From contig CP131915.1 of the NCBI GenBank assembly GCA_030704225.1, forward strand, positions 2,294,001 to 2,358,000: a stretch of DNA of 64,000 nt. The letters are read 5' to 3'. The stretch is from Kosakonia sp. H02. Its GTDB lineage: Bacteria > Pseudomonadota > Gammaproteobacteria > Enterobacterales > Enterobacteriaceae. Made by a program: the position numbers and the translations under genes. Positions within the stretch are counted from its first letter, which is position 1. Every line of letters starts with the position of its first letter. This document shows positions 15,441 through 24,823 of this stretch, in pieces. A model generated the notes under the pieces. It was not told the DNA's origin. It ran no database searches and worked only from the letters and a program-made list of their open reading frames with translations.

Positions 15441-17576
15441 ATGACACCGCATGTGATGAAACGAGATGGCTGTAAAGTGCCTTTCAACTCAGCGCGCATC
15501 CAGGAAGCTATCCTGCGTGCGGCTCAAGCAGCGGGAGTCGATGACGCAGACTATTGCGCCACCGTCGCAGAAGTGATTAGTGGTCAAATGCAGGGCCGTT
15601 CTCAGGTCGATATCAGCGAAATCCAGACCGCTGTTGAAAACCAGTTGATGTCCGGGCCGTACAAACAACTGGCGCGCGCCTACATTGAATATCGCCATGA
15701 CCGCGATATCTCGCGTGAAAAACGGGGCCGTCTGAACCAGGAGATTCGCGGGCTGGTTGAGCAGACTAACTCGGCGCTACTGAACGAGAACGCCAACAAA
15801 GACAGTAAAGTGATCCCCACACAGCGCGATCTGCTGGCGGGTATCGTCGCCAAACACTACGCCCGCCAGCATCTGCTGCCGCGCGATGTGGTGCAAGCCC
15901 ATGAACGTGGTGAGATCCACTATCACGATCTCGACTATTCGCCGTTCTTCCCGATGTTCAACTGTATGCTGATCGACCTGAAAGGCATGTTGACCCACGG
16001 GTTTAAGATGGGCAACGCCGAGATTGAGCCGCCTAAATCGATCTCCACCGCCACCGCCGTGACCGCGCAGATTATCGCTCAGGTCGCCAGCCATATTTAT
16101 GGTGGCACCACCATCAACCGTATTGATGAAGTGCTGGCCCCGTTTGTTACCGCCAGCTTCGAAAAACATCGCAAAGTGGCAGCCGAATGGCAGATCCCGG
16201 ACGCCGACAGCTATGCCCACACCCGCACCGAGAAAGAGTGCTACGACGCGTTCCAGTCGCTGGAATATGAAGTCAACACACTGCACACCGCCAACGGCCA
16301 GACGCCGTTTGTCACCTTCGGTTTTGGTCTCGGCACCAGTTGGGAATCGCGCCTGATTCAGCAATCGATTCTGCGTAACCGCATTGCGGGGCTGGGTAAA
16401 AACCGCAAAACGGCAGTGTTCCCGAAACTGGTGTTCGCCATCCGCGACGGGCTGAACCATAAGTTCAGCGATCCGAACTACGACATCAAACAACTGGCGC
16501 TGGAGTGCGCGAGCAAGCGCATGTACCCGGATATCCTGAATTACGATCAGGTCGTAAAAGTGACCGGTTCGTTTAAAACGCCGATGGGTTGCCGCAGCTT
16601 CCTCGGTGTGTATGAAGAGAATGGCGAAATGGTACACGACGGGCGTAATAACCTTGGCGTGATCAGCCTGAACTTGCCGCGTATCGCGCTGGAAGCGAAA
16701 GGTAATGAAGCGGCGTTCTGGAAACTGCTGGATAGCCGCCTGCAACTGGCGCGTAAAGCATTGATGACCCGCATCGCCCGCCTGGAAGGGGTAAAAGCGC
16801 GTGTTGCGCCGATCCTCTATATGGAAGGGGCCTGCGGCGTGCGCCTGAAAGCCGATGATGACATCGCGCCGATCTTTAAAAACGGCCGCGCGTCGATTTC
16901 GTTGGGCTATATCGGCATTCACGAAACTATTAATGCGCTCTCGGGTAATAAGCACATCTACGACAGCGAAGAACTGCGCGCGAAAGGCGTGGCGATTGTT
17001 GAGCGTTTGCGCCAGGCGGTGGATTTGTGGAAAGAGGAGACCGGCTACGGTTTCAGCCTTTACAGCACACCGAGCGAGAACCTGTGCGACCGCTTCTGCC
17101 GTATCGATACTGCCGATTTTGGCGTGGTCGAAGGCGTGACCGATAAAGGGTATTACACCAACAGCTTCCACCTCGACGTGGAGAAAAAGGTTAACCCGTA
17201 CGACAAAATCGATTTCGAAGCGCCGTATCCGCCATTAGCCAGCGGCGGGTTCATCTGCTATGGCGAGTATCCGAACATTCAGCACAACCTGCGCGCGCTG
17301 GAAGATGTGTGGGATTATAGCTATCAGCATGTGCCGTATTACGGCACCAATACGCCGATCGATGAATGTTATGAATGCGGTTTTACCGGCGAGTTCGAGT
17401 GCACCAGTAAAGGCTTTACCTGCCCGAAATGCGGCAACCACGACGCCACGCGTGTCTCCGTGACCCGCCGCGTGTGCGGTTATCTCGGCAGCCCGGATGC
17501 ACGCCCGTTTAACGCCGGTAAGCAGGAAGAGGTGAAACGCCGCGTGAAACATTTGGGTAACGGGCAGATTGGTTAA
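15441..17576 (+). CDS. nrdD: Anaerobic ribonucleoside-triphosphate reductase
   Basis: Class III ribonucleotide reductase large chain, making dNTPs without oxygen by glycyl-radical chemistry. The 711-residue protein begins with an ATP cone (MKRDGCKVPFNSARIQEAILRAA), contains the ten-stranded barrel, and ends with the zinc site CYECG...CPKCG and the radical loop RRVCGYLG with Gly680 (Gly681 in E. coli). The ATG at 15441 behind TGGAG gives the E. coli N terminus; a GTG two codons earlier is possible. Paired with the activase gene nrdG downstream. Confidence 0.98.
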   Translation: MTPHVMKRDGCKVPFNSARIQEAILRAAQAAGVDDADYCATVAEVISGQMQGRSQVDISEIQTAVENQLMSGPYKQLARAYIEYRHDRDISREKRGRLNQEIRGLVEQTNSALLNENANKDSKVIPTQRDLLAGIVAKHYARQHLLPRDVVQAHERGEIHYHDLDYSPFFPMFNCMLIDLKGMLTHGFKMGNAEIEPPKSISTATAVTAQIIAQVASHIYGGTTINRIDEVLAPFVTASFEKHRKVAAEWQIPDADSYAHTRTEKECYDAFQSLEYEVNTLHTANGQTPFVTFGFGLGTSWESRLIQQSILRNRIAGLGKNRKTAVFPKLVFAIRDGLNHKFSDPNYDIKQLALECASKRMYPDILNYDQVVKVTGSFKTPMGCRSFLGVYEENGEMVHDGRNNLGVISLNLPRIALEAKGNEAAFWKLLDSRLQLARKALMTRIARLEGVKARVAPILYMEGACGVRLKADDDIAPIFKNGRASISLGYIGIHETINALSGNKHIYDSEELRAKGVAIVERLRQAVDLWKEETGYGFSLYSTPSENLCDRFCRIDTADFGVVEGVTDKGYYTNSFHLDVEKKVNPYDKIDFEAPYPPLASGGFICYGEYPNIQHNLRALEDVWDYSYQHVPYYGTNTPIDECYECGFTGEFECTSKGFTCPKCGNHDATRVSVTRRVCGYLGSPDARPFNAGKQEEVKRRVKHLGNGQIG

Positions 17577-17586
17577 GTATGGATTT

Positions 17587-17657
17587 GCCCGATGGCGCTA
17601 CGCTTATCGGGCCTACGGGTATTGTGTAGGCCGGATAAGGCGCAGCCGCCATCCGGC
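17587..17657. repeat. REP pair between nrdD and nrdG
   Basis: An inverted unit at 17587-17616 (GCCCGATGGCGCTACGC...) faces a direct unit at 17626-17657 (GTAGGCCGGATAAGGCGC...). The pair can fold into a stem and sits inside the nrdDG operon, where it may lower nrdG expression relative to nrdD. Confidence 0.85.
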
Positions 17658-17671
17658 AATGGCTAAAGAAT

Positions 17672-18136
17672 ATGAGATACCACCAGTACTACCCTGTCGA
17701 CATTGTGAACGGCCCTGGGACTCGCTGCACGCTGTTCGTTTCCGGCTGCGTGCACGAATGCCCAGGCTGCTACAACAAAAGCACCTGGCGGCTGAACTCC
17801 GGCGAGCCGTTTACTCAAGAAATGGAAGATCGCATCATCGCCGATCTCAACGATACGCGAATCAAACGCCAGGGCATCTCCCTTTCCGGCGGCGATCCGC
17901 TACATCCGCAAAACGTGCCGGATATTTTAAAACTGGTCACCCGCATTCGCGCCGAATGCCCCGGCAAAGATATCTGGGTGTGGACCGGCTACAAAATCGA
18001 TGAACTGAACGCCGCACAACAGGAAATCGTCGCGCTGATCAACGTGCTGATCGACGGCAAATTCGTCCAGGATCTCAAAGACCCGATGCTTATCTGGCGC
18101 GGCAGCAGCAACCAGGTTGTGCACCATTTGCGCTGA
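17672..18136 (+). CDS. nrdG: Anaerobic ribonucleotide reductase activating protein
   Basis: Radical SAM activase that installs the glycyl radical on NrdD. The 154-residue protein shows the cluster motif CVHECPGC (Cys26, Cys30, Cys33), the SAM-binding SGGDPL segment and GKDIWVWTGY, matching E. coli NrdG from end to end. Its start follows the REP pair with only a weak AAAGA ribosome site. Confidence 0.98.
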   Translation: MRYHQYYPVDIVNGPGTRCTLFVSGCVHECPGCYNKSTWRLNSGEPFTQEMEDRIIADLNDTRIKRQGISLSGGDPLHPQNVPDILKLVTRIRAECPGKDIWVWTGYKIDELNAAQQEIVALINVLIDGKFVQDLKDPMLIWRGSSNQVVHHLR

Positions 18137-18209
18137 TAAATGACAGCCGTTTGCTGGAGTCTTGATAATTTTCTGAACAGCCATCCTGGGATGGCCGTCG
18201 TGTCATCGC

Positions 18210-18941
18210 TTAAACCTGCGTCATTCCGCCATCAACACAGATTTCTGCACCTGCAATATAGCGGCTCTCATCACTTGCAAGGAAAAATGCAGCGTTTGCG
18301 ACCTCTTCAGGCTGGGCCATCCTGCCCAGTGGTATTGTGCTCGTTAATACGTTACGCACCTCCTCAGACGCTGCGGCCATCATGTCAGTGTCTACAGGAC
18401 CGGGCGCGACAACGTTAACACGGATGCCGCGCGTGGCAAGTTCACGTGTCCAGGTGCGGGCAAAAGAGCGCAGTGCGGCTTTGCTGGCCGAATAAACGCC
18501 ATATCCTCGCGTGCCGATAACATCAGCAATTGAACCGATCAGTACGACACTGCTGCCGGGTTTCATCAGAGGCAATGCTGCCTGCAAGGCAAAGACGGGG
18601 GAGCGAACATTCAGGCCAAAAGTCTGGTCAAAATGCGGCTCATTTATCTCTTCAAGCGTGGCGTATTCCGACATGCCAGCATTGATGACCAATATATCTA
18701 TCTGACCCGATTGCTCTGAAATGGTCTGCATTATACGGTTCAGTTCATTCTTCTGACTGACATCTGCCCGCAGTGGCATAGCGATCCCTGATATTTTGCT
18801 TTTGGCTGCCTCAAGTTCTTCTTCTCGTCGCGAAGTGAACCAGGTGATTGCCCCCTCGGTGGCTAAACGCTGGCTGATAGCCAGCCCAATCCCTTTAGCG
18901 CCACCAAGAACCACCGCGACTTTTTTCTCAATTTTGCCCAT
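18210..18941 (-). CDS. Short-chain dehydrogenase/reductase
   Basis: A 243-residue classical SDR with the NAD(P)-binding GGAKGIGLA motif near residues 13-21, NAG, the catalytic Ser, YSASK (Tyr-X3-Lys) and the C-terminal FLASDESRYIAGAEICVDGG. The start at 18941 is chosen because GGAG lies upstream and the Rossmann strand follows directly; an extension to 18998 adds an unrelated hydrophobic stretch. It is divergent from an HxlR regulator, a common pairing in which the regulator senses a reactive compound and the SDR reduces it. Substrate unknown. Confidence 0.88.
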   Translation of the reverse strand: MGKIEKKVAVVLGGAKGIGLAISQRLATEGAITWFTSRREEELEAAKSKISGIAMPLRADVSQKNELNRIMQTISEQSGQIDILVINAGMSEYATLEEINEPHFDQTFGLNVRSPVFALQAALPLMKPGSSVVLIGSIADVIGTRGYGVYSASKAALRSFARTWTRELATRGIRVNVVAPGPVDTDMMAAASEEVRNVLTSTIPLGRMAQPEEVANAAFFLASDESRYIAGAEICVDGGMTQV

Positions 18942-19040
18942 CTGATTTCTCCGGTTTAGGTCGAAAACAGATGATATAAAAACTATACTTAATATCAATT
19001 ACGCACTTTCACCATACCAAATATAACTGGATATATCGCT

Positions 19041-19427
19041 ATGAAAGAAAATAACGACAACTGCATGACAGATATAGGAAAAACCCGACCGGTGTTAGAA
19101 AACATCACCAATAAATGGTCGATATTAATTCTCACGGTGTTGTGTACTGAACCTGCCCGATTCAATGAAATTCGCAGACGCCTGGATGGGATTACCCATA
19201 AGGCTCTCGCAGATGCGCTGAAACGGCTGGAGCGAAACGGTTTAGTCACTCGTCACGTTCTGCCTACTTCTCCGGTGAGTGTGGAATACACTATTACGCC
19301 GCTGGCGCAGTCACTACAGCAGCCTTTTGTTGCGCTGGCGAATTGGGCGCTGGAATTCGGTCCGGCTATGGAATTAGCGCAGGCTGAGTACGATCGTGCT
19401 CATGCAGCTAAAGCGTGCGCGGAGTAA
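19041..19427 (+). CDS. HxlR-family regulator
   Basis: A 128-residue winged-helix protein of the HxlR/YodB type: the core NKWSILILTVLCTEPARFNEIRRRLDGITHKALADALKRLERNGLV covers about residues 24-69. A cysteine at position 9 lies just before helix 1, near where redox-sensing HxlR proteins carry their reactive cysteine. It likely controls the divergent SDR gene across the 99-base shared promoter region. No dyad operator could be assigned with confidence. Confidence 0.87.
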   Translation: MKENNDNCMTDIGKTRPVLENITNKWSILILTVLCTEPARFNEIRRRLDGITHKALADALKRLERNGLVTRHVLPTSPVSVEYTITPLAQSLQQPFVALANWALEFGPAMELAQAEYDRAHAAKACAE

Positions 19428-19440
19428 TACTTTGCTCACA

Positions 19441-19467
19441 TCCGGCGCGCGCCGGAAACTTTTTTTT
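19441..19467 (+). terminator. Terminator after the HxlR gene
   Basis: The self-complementary TCCGGCGCGCGCCGGA at 19441-19456 is followed closely by eight T residues (19460-19467), 13 bases after the stop codon. Confidence 0.8.
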
Positions 19468-19590
19468 ACGTGTCAAGTCAAACGTAGACTGCTTCAAAAA
19501 AATTGTCGTATTTGTTATATTGTTGCTCATTGCTTACTCACCTCTGCGGTGCCAAAAAGAACAAGATTCACCGCAACCCAGGACACTAAA

Positions 19591-20070
19591 ATGTTAGATT
19601 ACCGCTTCCCGACAGCTTTGCAGATGGTTCTCAGCGTAGCGATGGCGGAGCAATCGGGTGAACGTTCGACGAGTGCGATTCTGGCCTACGGTCTGGAAGC
19701 TAATCCGAGCTTTATCCGTAAATTAATGGTTCCTCTCACGCGTGACGGCATTATCGTCTCAACGCTTGGCCGCAACGGTTCTATTCATCTTGGTCGTCCG
19801 GCGGAGCAGATCACCCTGCGCGATATCTACATTTCTGTAATAGAAGATAAAAAACTGTGGGCGTCACGCCCCGACATACCGGCTCGCTGCGTGGTCAGCG
19901 CCAACGCGTGCTGGTACTTCAAATCTATTGCTGATGAAGCGGAGCAGGCTTCGTTAGAGGTGTTAGCTCGCCATACCGTGGCAAGCGCGCTGGAAGAAGT
20001 CAAAAAAGCCGATACCAGCGGGTGCGATCCGGTACCTGAAATGGATGCCCTGTATAAAAAAGCGCATTAA
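19591..20070 (+). CDS. oqxR: OqxR, Rrf2-family repressor of oqxAB
   Basis: A 159-residue Rrf2-type regulator matching OqxR (RarB) of Klebsiella in length and neighbourhood. The winged helix spans about residues 1-65 (FPTALQMVLSVAMAEQSGERSTSAILAYGLEANPSFIRKLM), followed by the dimerisation helix with RCVVSANACWYF. Only two cysteines occur there, so an Fe-S cluster is not expected. The start at 19591 follows AGGA; a longer reading from 19396 overlaps the upstream terminator and is rejected. Loss of OqxR raises oqxAB expression and drug resistance in Klebsiella; the reading frame is intact here. Confidence 0.92.
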   Translation: MLDYRFPTALQMVLSVAMAEQSGERSTSAILAYGLEANPSFIRKLMVPLTRDGIIVSTLGRNGSIHLGRPAEQITLRDIYISVIEDKKLWASRPDIPARCVVSANACWYFKSIADEAEQASLEVLARHTVASALEEVKKADTSGCDPVPEMDALYKKAH

Positions 20071-20090
20071 TTATTTTCTTATTGCGAAAA

Positions 20091-20121
20091 AAAACCGCCT
20101 TCACAGTGAAGGCGGTTTTTT
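20091..20121. terminator. Bidirectional terminator between oqxR and oqxB
   Basis: AAAACCGCCTTC at 20091-20102 pairs with GAAGGCGGTTTT (20108 onward) around a 5-base loop, with A-run on one side and T-run on the other. It serves both convergent genes. Confidence 0.93.
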
Positions 20122-20137
20122 TATTATCTGCAAAAAC

Positions 20138-23100
20138 TTACGCTGGCAAAACGTCCCTTACCGGTTTGCCGCGCATAACGAATTTACGCAGCGTAACGTA
20201 AAACACCGGCGTCAGGAACAGACCAAACAGCGTCACACCCAGCATACCGGAGAACACCGTGATCCCCGTGACGCCGCGCACTTCTGCGCCCGCGCCGTGG
20301 CCGAGGATCAGCGGGATCGTCCCGGCAATAAAGGCGATGGAAGTCATAACAATCGGGCGTAAACGCAGGCGACAAGCCTCCAGCGCCGCTTCGATGATCC
20401 CTTTCCCCTGGATTTCCAGCTCGCGGGCAAACTCAACGATCAGAATCGCGTTTTTACAGGCCAGCCCCATCAGTACCACCAGACCAACCTGCACGAACAC
20501 GTTGTTATCGCCACCGGTCAGCCAGACGCCAAACAGCGCGGACAGCATCGTCATCGGGACGATAAGGATCACCGCCAGCGGCAGCGTCCAGCTTTCATAC
20601 AGCGCCGCCAGCACCAGGAACGCCAGCAGCACCGCGACCGGGAAGACGATCAGCGCCGTATTGCCCTGAGTGGCCTGCTGGAAGCTCAGATCCGTCCATT
20701 CAATATTCATCCCATTCGGCAGGATCTGCTTAGACATCCCATCCAGTTGCGTCATCGCCTGCGAGGAAGAGAGTACGCGCGGATCGGCATCGCCAATGAG
20801 ATCCGCCGCCGGATAACCATTGTAGCGAATCACCGGATCCGGCCCGTAGGTGGTACTGATATTCACCATACTGCCGATCGGCACCATTTCGCCCTGATTA
20901 TTACGGGTGCGCAAATTCGCGATATCTTCCACGCTGTCGCGAAATGCCCCGTCGGCCTGCGCCATCACGCGCCAGGTACGCCCGAACTGGTTAAAATCGT
21001 TCACATAAGACGATCCCAGATAGGTTTGCAGCGTACCGAAAAGATCGGTCAACGACACGCCCTGCGCTTTCGCCTTATCACGATCGACCTGTACATCCAG
21101 TTGCGGAACGTTAGCCTGGTAAGTTGAGATAGGGAAATGCATCCCCGGCGTTTGCATAATCGCACCGGACATCGTGTTCACCGCGTTTTGCAGCGCGCCA
21201 TAGCCAAGACCGGCGCGATCCTGGATGTACAGCGAATAACCAGACCCCTGACCCAGCCCTAAAATCGGCGGCGGCAAAATGGAGAAACCAAAGCCCTGCT
21301 GGATTTGCGCGATTTTAGCGTTGATTTCAGCGTTAATTTCCGCTGCAGAATGTTTACGCTGGTCGAACGGTTTCAGGCCAAAAAAAACCGTCCCGGTATT
21401 CGGCGTGTTAGTGAACTGCAACGCATTAAGCCCAGGGAAGGCTACCGCGTAATCCACACCTTCGGTATTCATACCGATTTCGCTCATTTTGCGGATCACC
21501 GCATCGGTGCGTGCCAGCGAAGAGCCTTCCGGCATTTTCACGCCGCCAATCAAATACAGCTTATCCTGAGTAGGAATAAACCCGCCGGGTACGGCTTTAA
21601 ACATGACGCCAGCGGCACAGAGCAGCAGCACATAAACCGCAAACACCGCGCCACGTCGTCCGAGCGTTTTGCCAACCAGCCCCTGATAGCCGTTCGAGCT
21701 ACGGTGGAAAAAGCGGTTAAACGGACGGAAAAGCCAACCGAACAGACGATCAATAAGCCGGGTCGGGAAGTCTTTCGGTGCACCGTGCGGCTTTAACAGC
21801 AGGGCAGCCAGCGCCGGAGAGAGCGTCAGCGAGTTGATGGCGGAGATCACCGTCGAAATCGCAATAGTCACCGCAAACTGTTTGTAGAACTGACCGGTTA
21901 CTCCGGAGAGAAACGCCATCGGTACGAACACCGCGCACAGCACCAGCGCAATAGCGATAATCGGCCCGGAAACTTCACGCATCGCCTGATGCGCCGCCTG
22001 AAGGGGAGCAAGCCCCTCTTCGATATTTCGCTCGACGTTTTCCACCACCACGATGGCGTCGTCCACAACGATACCGATAGCCAATACCAGCCCGAACAAA
22101 CTCAAGGTATTAAGCGAAAAGCCAAGCAGGTAGAGAATGCTGAACGTGCCCACGACCGATACCGGCACCGCGATCAGCGGAATAATCGACGCGCGCCAGG
22201 TTTGCAGAAACAGAATCACGACCAGTACAACCAGCACCACCGCTTCCAGCAGCGTCTGCACTACCGCGCGAATGGAATCACGTACAAAAACCGTCGGATC
22301 GTAAGGTGCCGCCCATTTCATATCTTCCGGGAAACGCGTGGACAGTTCGTCCATTTTAGCGCGCACCGCGTTAGACAAATCAATGGCGTTCGCCCCCGGG
22401 GACTGGAAGATACCAATCCCGACCGCGTCTTTATTATTAAGCTGGGAACGCAGCGCATAGCTGCCAGAACCCATTTCTATACGCGCCACGTCGCGCAGGC
22501 GTACCAGCGAGCCGTCTTGCGCGGTTTTCAGAATGATATTGCCAAACTCTTCTTCCGTGTGCAGACGGCCCTGGGCGTTAATTGAGATCAGGAAATCGCT
22601 CTCTTTCGGCAGCGGCTCGGCGCCAAGCTGCCCGGCGGAAACCTGTACGTTTTGCTCCTGCATCGCCGTCACCACATCCGAGGCAGTCAACCCGCGCGCC
22701 GCCACCTTATTGGGATCCAGCCAGACGCGCATCGCGTATTCGCCCGCGCCAAAAATCTGAATCTGGCCGACGCCGGGCAGACGCGCCAGTTCATCCTTCA
22801 CTTTTAGCGTGGCGTAGTTACGCATATACAGGGAATCGTATTTACCGCCGGGCGAAAACAGATGCACCACCAGAGTCAGCGTTGGCGACTGTTTCTGGGT
22901 GGTGATGCCCAAACGCCGCACATCTTCCGGCAGACGCGCCTCGGCTTGTGATACCCGGTTTTGCACCTGAACCTGCGCCTGATCGGGGTCTGTACCCGGG
23001 CGGAAAGTTACGGTGGTCACCAGCACGCCGTCGGAGCCTGCGACAGATTTCATGTACATCATGTTTTCAACGCCGTTGATCGCTTCTTCCAGCGGCGTCG

Positions 23101-23290
23101 CCACGGTCTCTGCAATCACTTTCGGGTTGGCACCTGGGTACTCCGCGCGCACCTGCACGCTTGGCGGTACGACGTCAGGATATTCGCTGACCGGCAACAG
23201 CGGGATAGCGATTAATCCTGTGACAAAAATCAGAATCGACAGCACCGCGGCGAAAATCGGCCTGTCGATAAAAAAGCGGGAAAAGTCCAT
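20138..23290 (-). CDS. oqxB: RND efflux pump inner-membrane transporter OqxB
   Basis: A 1050-residue proton-driven RND exporter, exactly the length of OqxB, which expels quinolones, chloramphenicol, olaquindox and other compounds with OqxA and TolC. It has an N-terminal membrane helix (FIDRPIFAAVLSILIFVTGLIAIPLLPV), two large periplasmic loops and the TM4 proton-relay Asp pair in GIVVDDAIVVVENVERN. It starts 23 bases after oqxA in one operon. Chromosomal oqxAB is intrinsic in Klebsiella and some Enterobacter/Kosakonia; nothing here suggests a recent mobile origin. Confidence 0.95.
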   Translation of the reverse strand: MDFSRFFIDRPIFAAVLSILIFVTGLIAIPLLPVSEYPDVVPPSVQVRAEYPGANPKVIAETVATPLEEAINGVENMMYMKSVAGSDGVLVTTVTFRPGTDPDQAQVQVQNRVSQAEARLPEDVRRLGITTQKQSPTLTLVVHLFSPGGKYDSLYMRNYATLKVKDELARLPGVGQIQIFGAGEYAMRVWLDPNKVAARGLTASDVVTAMQEQNVQVSAGQLGAEPLPKESDFLISINAQGRLHTEEEFGNIILKTAQDGSLVRLRDVARIEMGSGSYALRSQLNNKDAVGIGIFQSPGANAIDLSNAVRAKMDELSTRFPEDMKWAAPYDPTVFVRDSIRAVVQTLLEAVVLVVLVVILFLQTWRASIIPLIAVPVSVVGTFSILYLLGFSLNTLSLFGLVLAIGIVVDDAIVVVENVERNIEEGLAPLQAAHQAMREVSGPIIAIALVLCAVFVPMAFLSGVTGQFYKQFAVTIAISTVISAINSLTLSPALAALLLKPHGAPKDFPTRLIDRLFGWLFRPFNRFFHRSSNGYQGLVGKTLGRRGAVFAVYVLLLCAAGVMFKAVPGGFIPTQDKLYLIGGVKMPEGSSLARTDAVIRKMSEIGMNTEGVDYAVAFPGLNALQFTNTPNTGTVFFGLKPFDQRKHSAAEINAEINAKIAQIQQGFGFSILPPPILGLGQGSGYSLYIQDRAGLGYGALQNAVNTMSGAIMQTPGMHFPISTYQANVPQLDVQVDRDKAKAQGVSLTDLFGTLQTYLGSSYVNDFNQFGRTWRVMAQADGAFRDSVEDIANLRTRNNQGEMVPIGSMVNISTTYGPDPVIRYNGYPAADLIGDADPRVLSSSQAMTQLDGMSKQILPNGMNIEWTDLSFQQATQGNTALIVFPVAVLLAFLVLAALYESWTLPLAVILIVPMTMLSALFGVWLTGGDNNVFVQVGLVVLMGLACKNAILIVEFARELEIQGKGIIEAALEACRLRLRPIVMTSIAFIAGTIPLILGHGAGAEVRGVTGITVFSGMLGVTLFGLFLTPVFYVTLRKFVMRGKPVRDVLPA

Positions 23291-23313
23291 GTGTCGGATT
23301 CTCAGGTAAGGGA

Positions 23314-24489
23314 TCAGTTGAGGGCGGTGCTGGCGGTCATGGCAACGGTTTTCGCGTTAACCGGCATACCCGGCATAAACACCTTTTGTAAACCATCGAC
23401 GATGACTTTATCGCCAGGGTTCAGCCCCTGCTGCACGATGCGTAAACCAGCGGCCAGACGCCCCGGCGTAATATCGCGACGCTGCGCTTTACCTTCTTTA
23501 TCAACGATATACACATATTTTCGATCCTGATCGGTCAGCACCGCTTTGTCGTCGATAAGCGTGGCTTTGAATTCAGCGCTGCCCGGCAGGCGTACGCGGG
23601 CAAAGAGTCCCGGCGTGAACTGACGCTGTGCGTTATCCAACAGCGCGCGCATACGGATAGTGCCAGTACTCGGCGTTAACTGATTATCAAGGAAATCCAC
23701 CTTGCCCTGATGGGGGTAGCCCTCCTCGCCAACAAGGCCAATCTCAACCGGTAGCGCCAGGTGATTACTGGACGCCCCTTGCCCGCTGCGGGCGAGATTT
23801 TGATAGTGGAGGTAGGTCGACTCATCCACGTCAAAGTAGACGTAAACTGTCTTCTGCGAGACCAGCGTGGTGAGCACGCTGGCGCTGTCGCCCGCGGTGA
23901 CCAGATTCCCGCTGGTGATCAACGCACGGCTGGCGCGGCCATCGATAGGCGCGGTCACTTTGGTGAAATCCAGGTTAAGTTGCGCGGCATCAACCGCCGC
24001 CTGCGCTGCGCGAATGTCGGCCTGCGCCTGGGCGGCGGCCGAACGGCGCTGCTCCCACTCTTCACGGGAAACTACGTTGGTATTAACTAATTTATCGGTA
24101 CGGCTAGCTTCACTTCGCGCCAGACTGGCCTGCGTTTTGGCTCTCGTCAACGTCGCCTGCGCCTGTTCCAGCGCGGCGCGATAGGTTCTGTCATCAATCG
24201 TGAACAGCACCTCGCCCTTTTTCACCTCCTGGCCGTCGGTGTAATTCACTTTGTCAATGTAGCCAGAGACGCGGGGGCGTAGCTGAACACTTTCCACCGC
24301 TTCAATCCGTCCGTTAAAGCTATCCCACTGACTAATGGATTTCACTACCACGTCAGCGGCGCTGACGGCGGGAGCCTGTGGCGCGGCGTTTTGCGCGACA
24401 CCGTCATCGCACCCGACGAGCAGTACGGAGAGTAACATCACTCCCAGCGCATTCAGCCGAAAGTTAACCCAAGGTTTTTGCAGGCTCAT
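23314..24489 (-). CDS. oqxA: RND efflux periplasmic adaptor lipoprotein OqxA
   Basis: A 391-residue membrane-fusion protein, same length and near-identical to Klebsiella OqxA. It begins MSLQKPWVNFRLNALGVM and has a lipobox LLVGC (Cys27), the biotinyl/lipoyl-like segment VSGYIDKVNYTDGQEVKKGEVLFTID, an alpha-helical hairpin rich in Ala/Gln/Arg (about 100-165), and beta-barrel and membrane-proximal domains. The ATG at 24489 is chosen by match with OqxA; a 44-codon upstream extension has no homology. It bridges OqxB to an outer-membrane channel. Confidence 0.95.
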   Translation of the reverse strand: MSLQKPWVNFRLNALGVMLLSVLLVGCDDGVAQNAAPQAPAVSAADVVVKSISQWDSFNGRIEAVESVQLRPRVSGYIDKVNYTDGQEVKKGEVLFTIDDRTYRAALEQAQATLTRAKTQASLARSEASRTDKLVNTNVVSREEWEQRRSAAAQAQADIRAAQAAVDAAQLNLDFTKVTAPIDGRASRALITSGNLVTAGDSASVLTTLVSQKTVYVYFDVDESTYLHYQNLARSGQGASSNHLALPVEIGLVGEEGYPHQGKVDFLDNQLTPSTGTIRMRALLDNAQRQFTPGLFARVRLPGSAEFKATLIDDKAVLTDQDRKYVYIVDKEGKAQRRDITPGRLAAGLRIVQQGLNPGDKVIVDGLQKVFMPGMPVNAKTVAMTASTALN

Positions 24490-24823
24490 TATTTTTATTC
24501 CGGTAGTTGTAGCCGCCGGGCAAGACGCAGCGGGAGACGCCGCGCCACTTCCTTTGTCCGGGCGGGCTGTAGGCCATTTGTGTCGTTCATCGCCACAAAA
24601 CTGTAACAGTTGCACATACACTATCGCGGCGATTGTAGGGAGGCGCTAAATTTAGTGCAAGAATAATTGATACACTTTATGTGCTGTTTCAGTCACAGGC
24701 AAAAGACGCGTTTCCGGCAAGGGTTTAAATGCAACAATAAAACTTGCAATTAATGCAAAAGCGGGCCACCTTAAATGCAACAGAAAAAGATGCTTTTTAA
24801 TAAACGGCGACGGGGGAGACAAG
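24490..24823. other. Divergent oqxA-rarA control region with 12-bp direct repeats
   Basis: A 334-base non-coding region, AT-rich towards rarA. TTAAATGCAACA occurs exactly twice, at 24725-24736 and 24771-24782, a spacing of 46 bp. No convincing 19-base marbox was found by eye. The region must contain both promoters. Confidence 0.6.

Noticed and set aside
15777..17171. 464-codon ORF on the minus strand across nrdD
   Set aside because: It is fully antisense to the conserved nrdD gene, has no ribosome site or recognisable domain, and reflects codon bias of nrdD.
24635..24660. Marbox for RarA near the oqxA start side
   Set aside because: GTGC with a flanking AT-rich stretch is present, but the invariant outer positions of the 19-base marbox are not matched.
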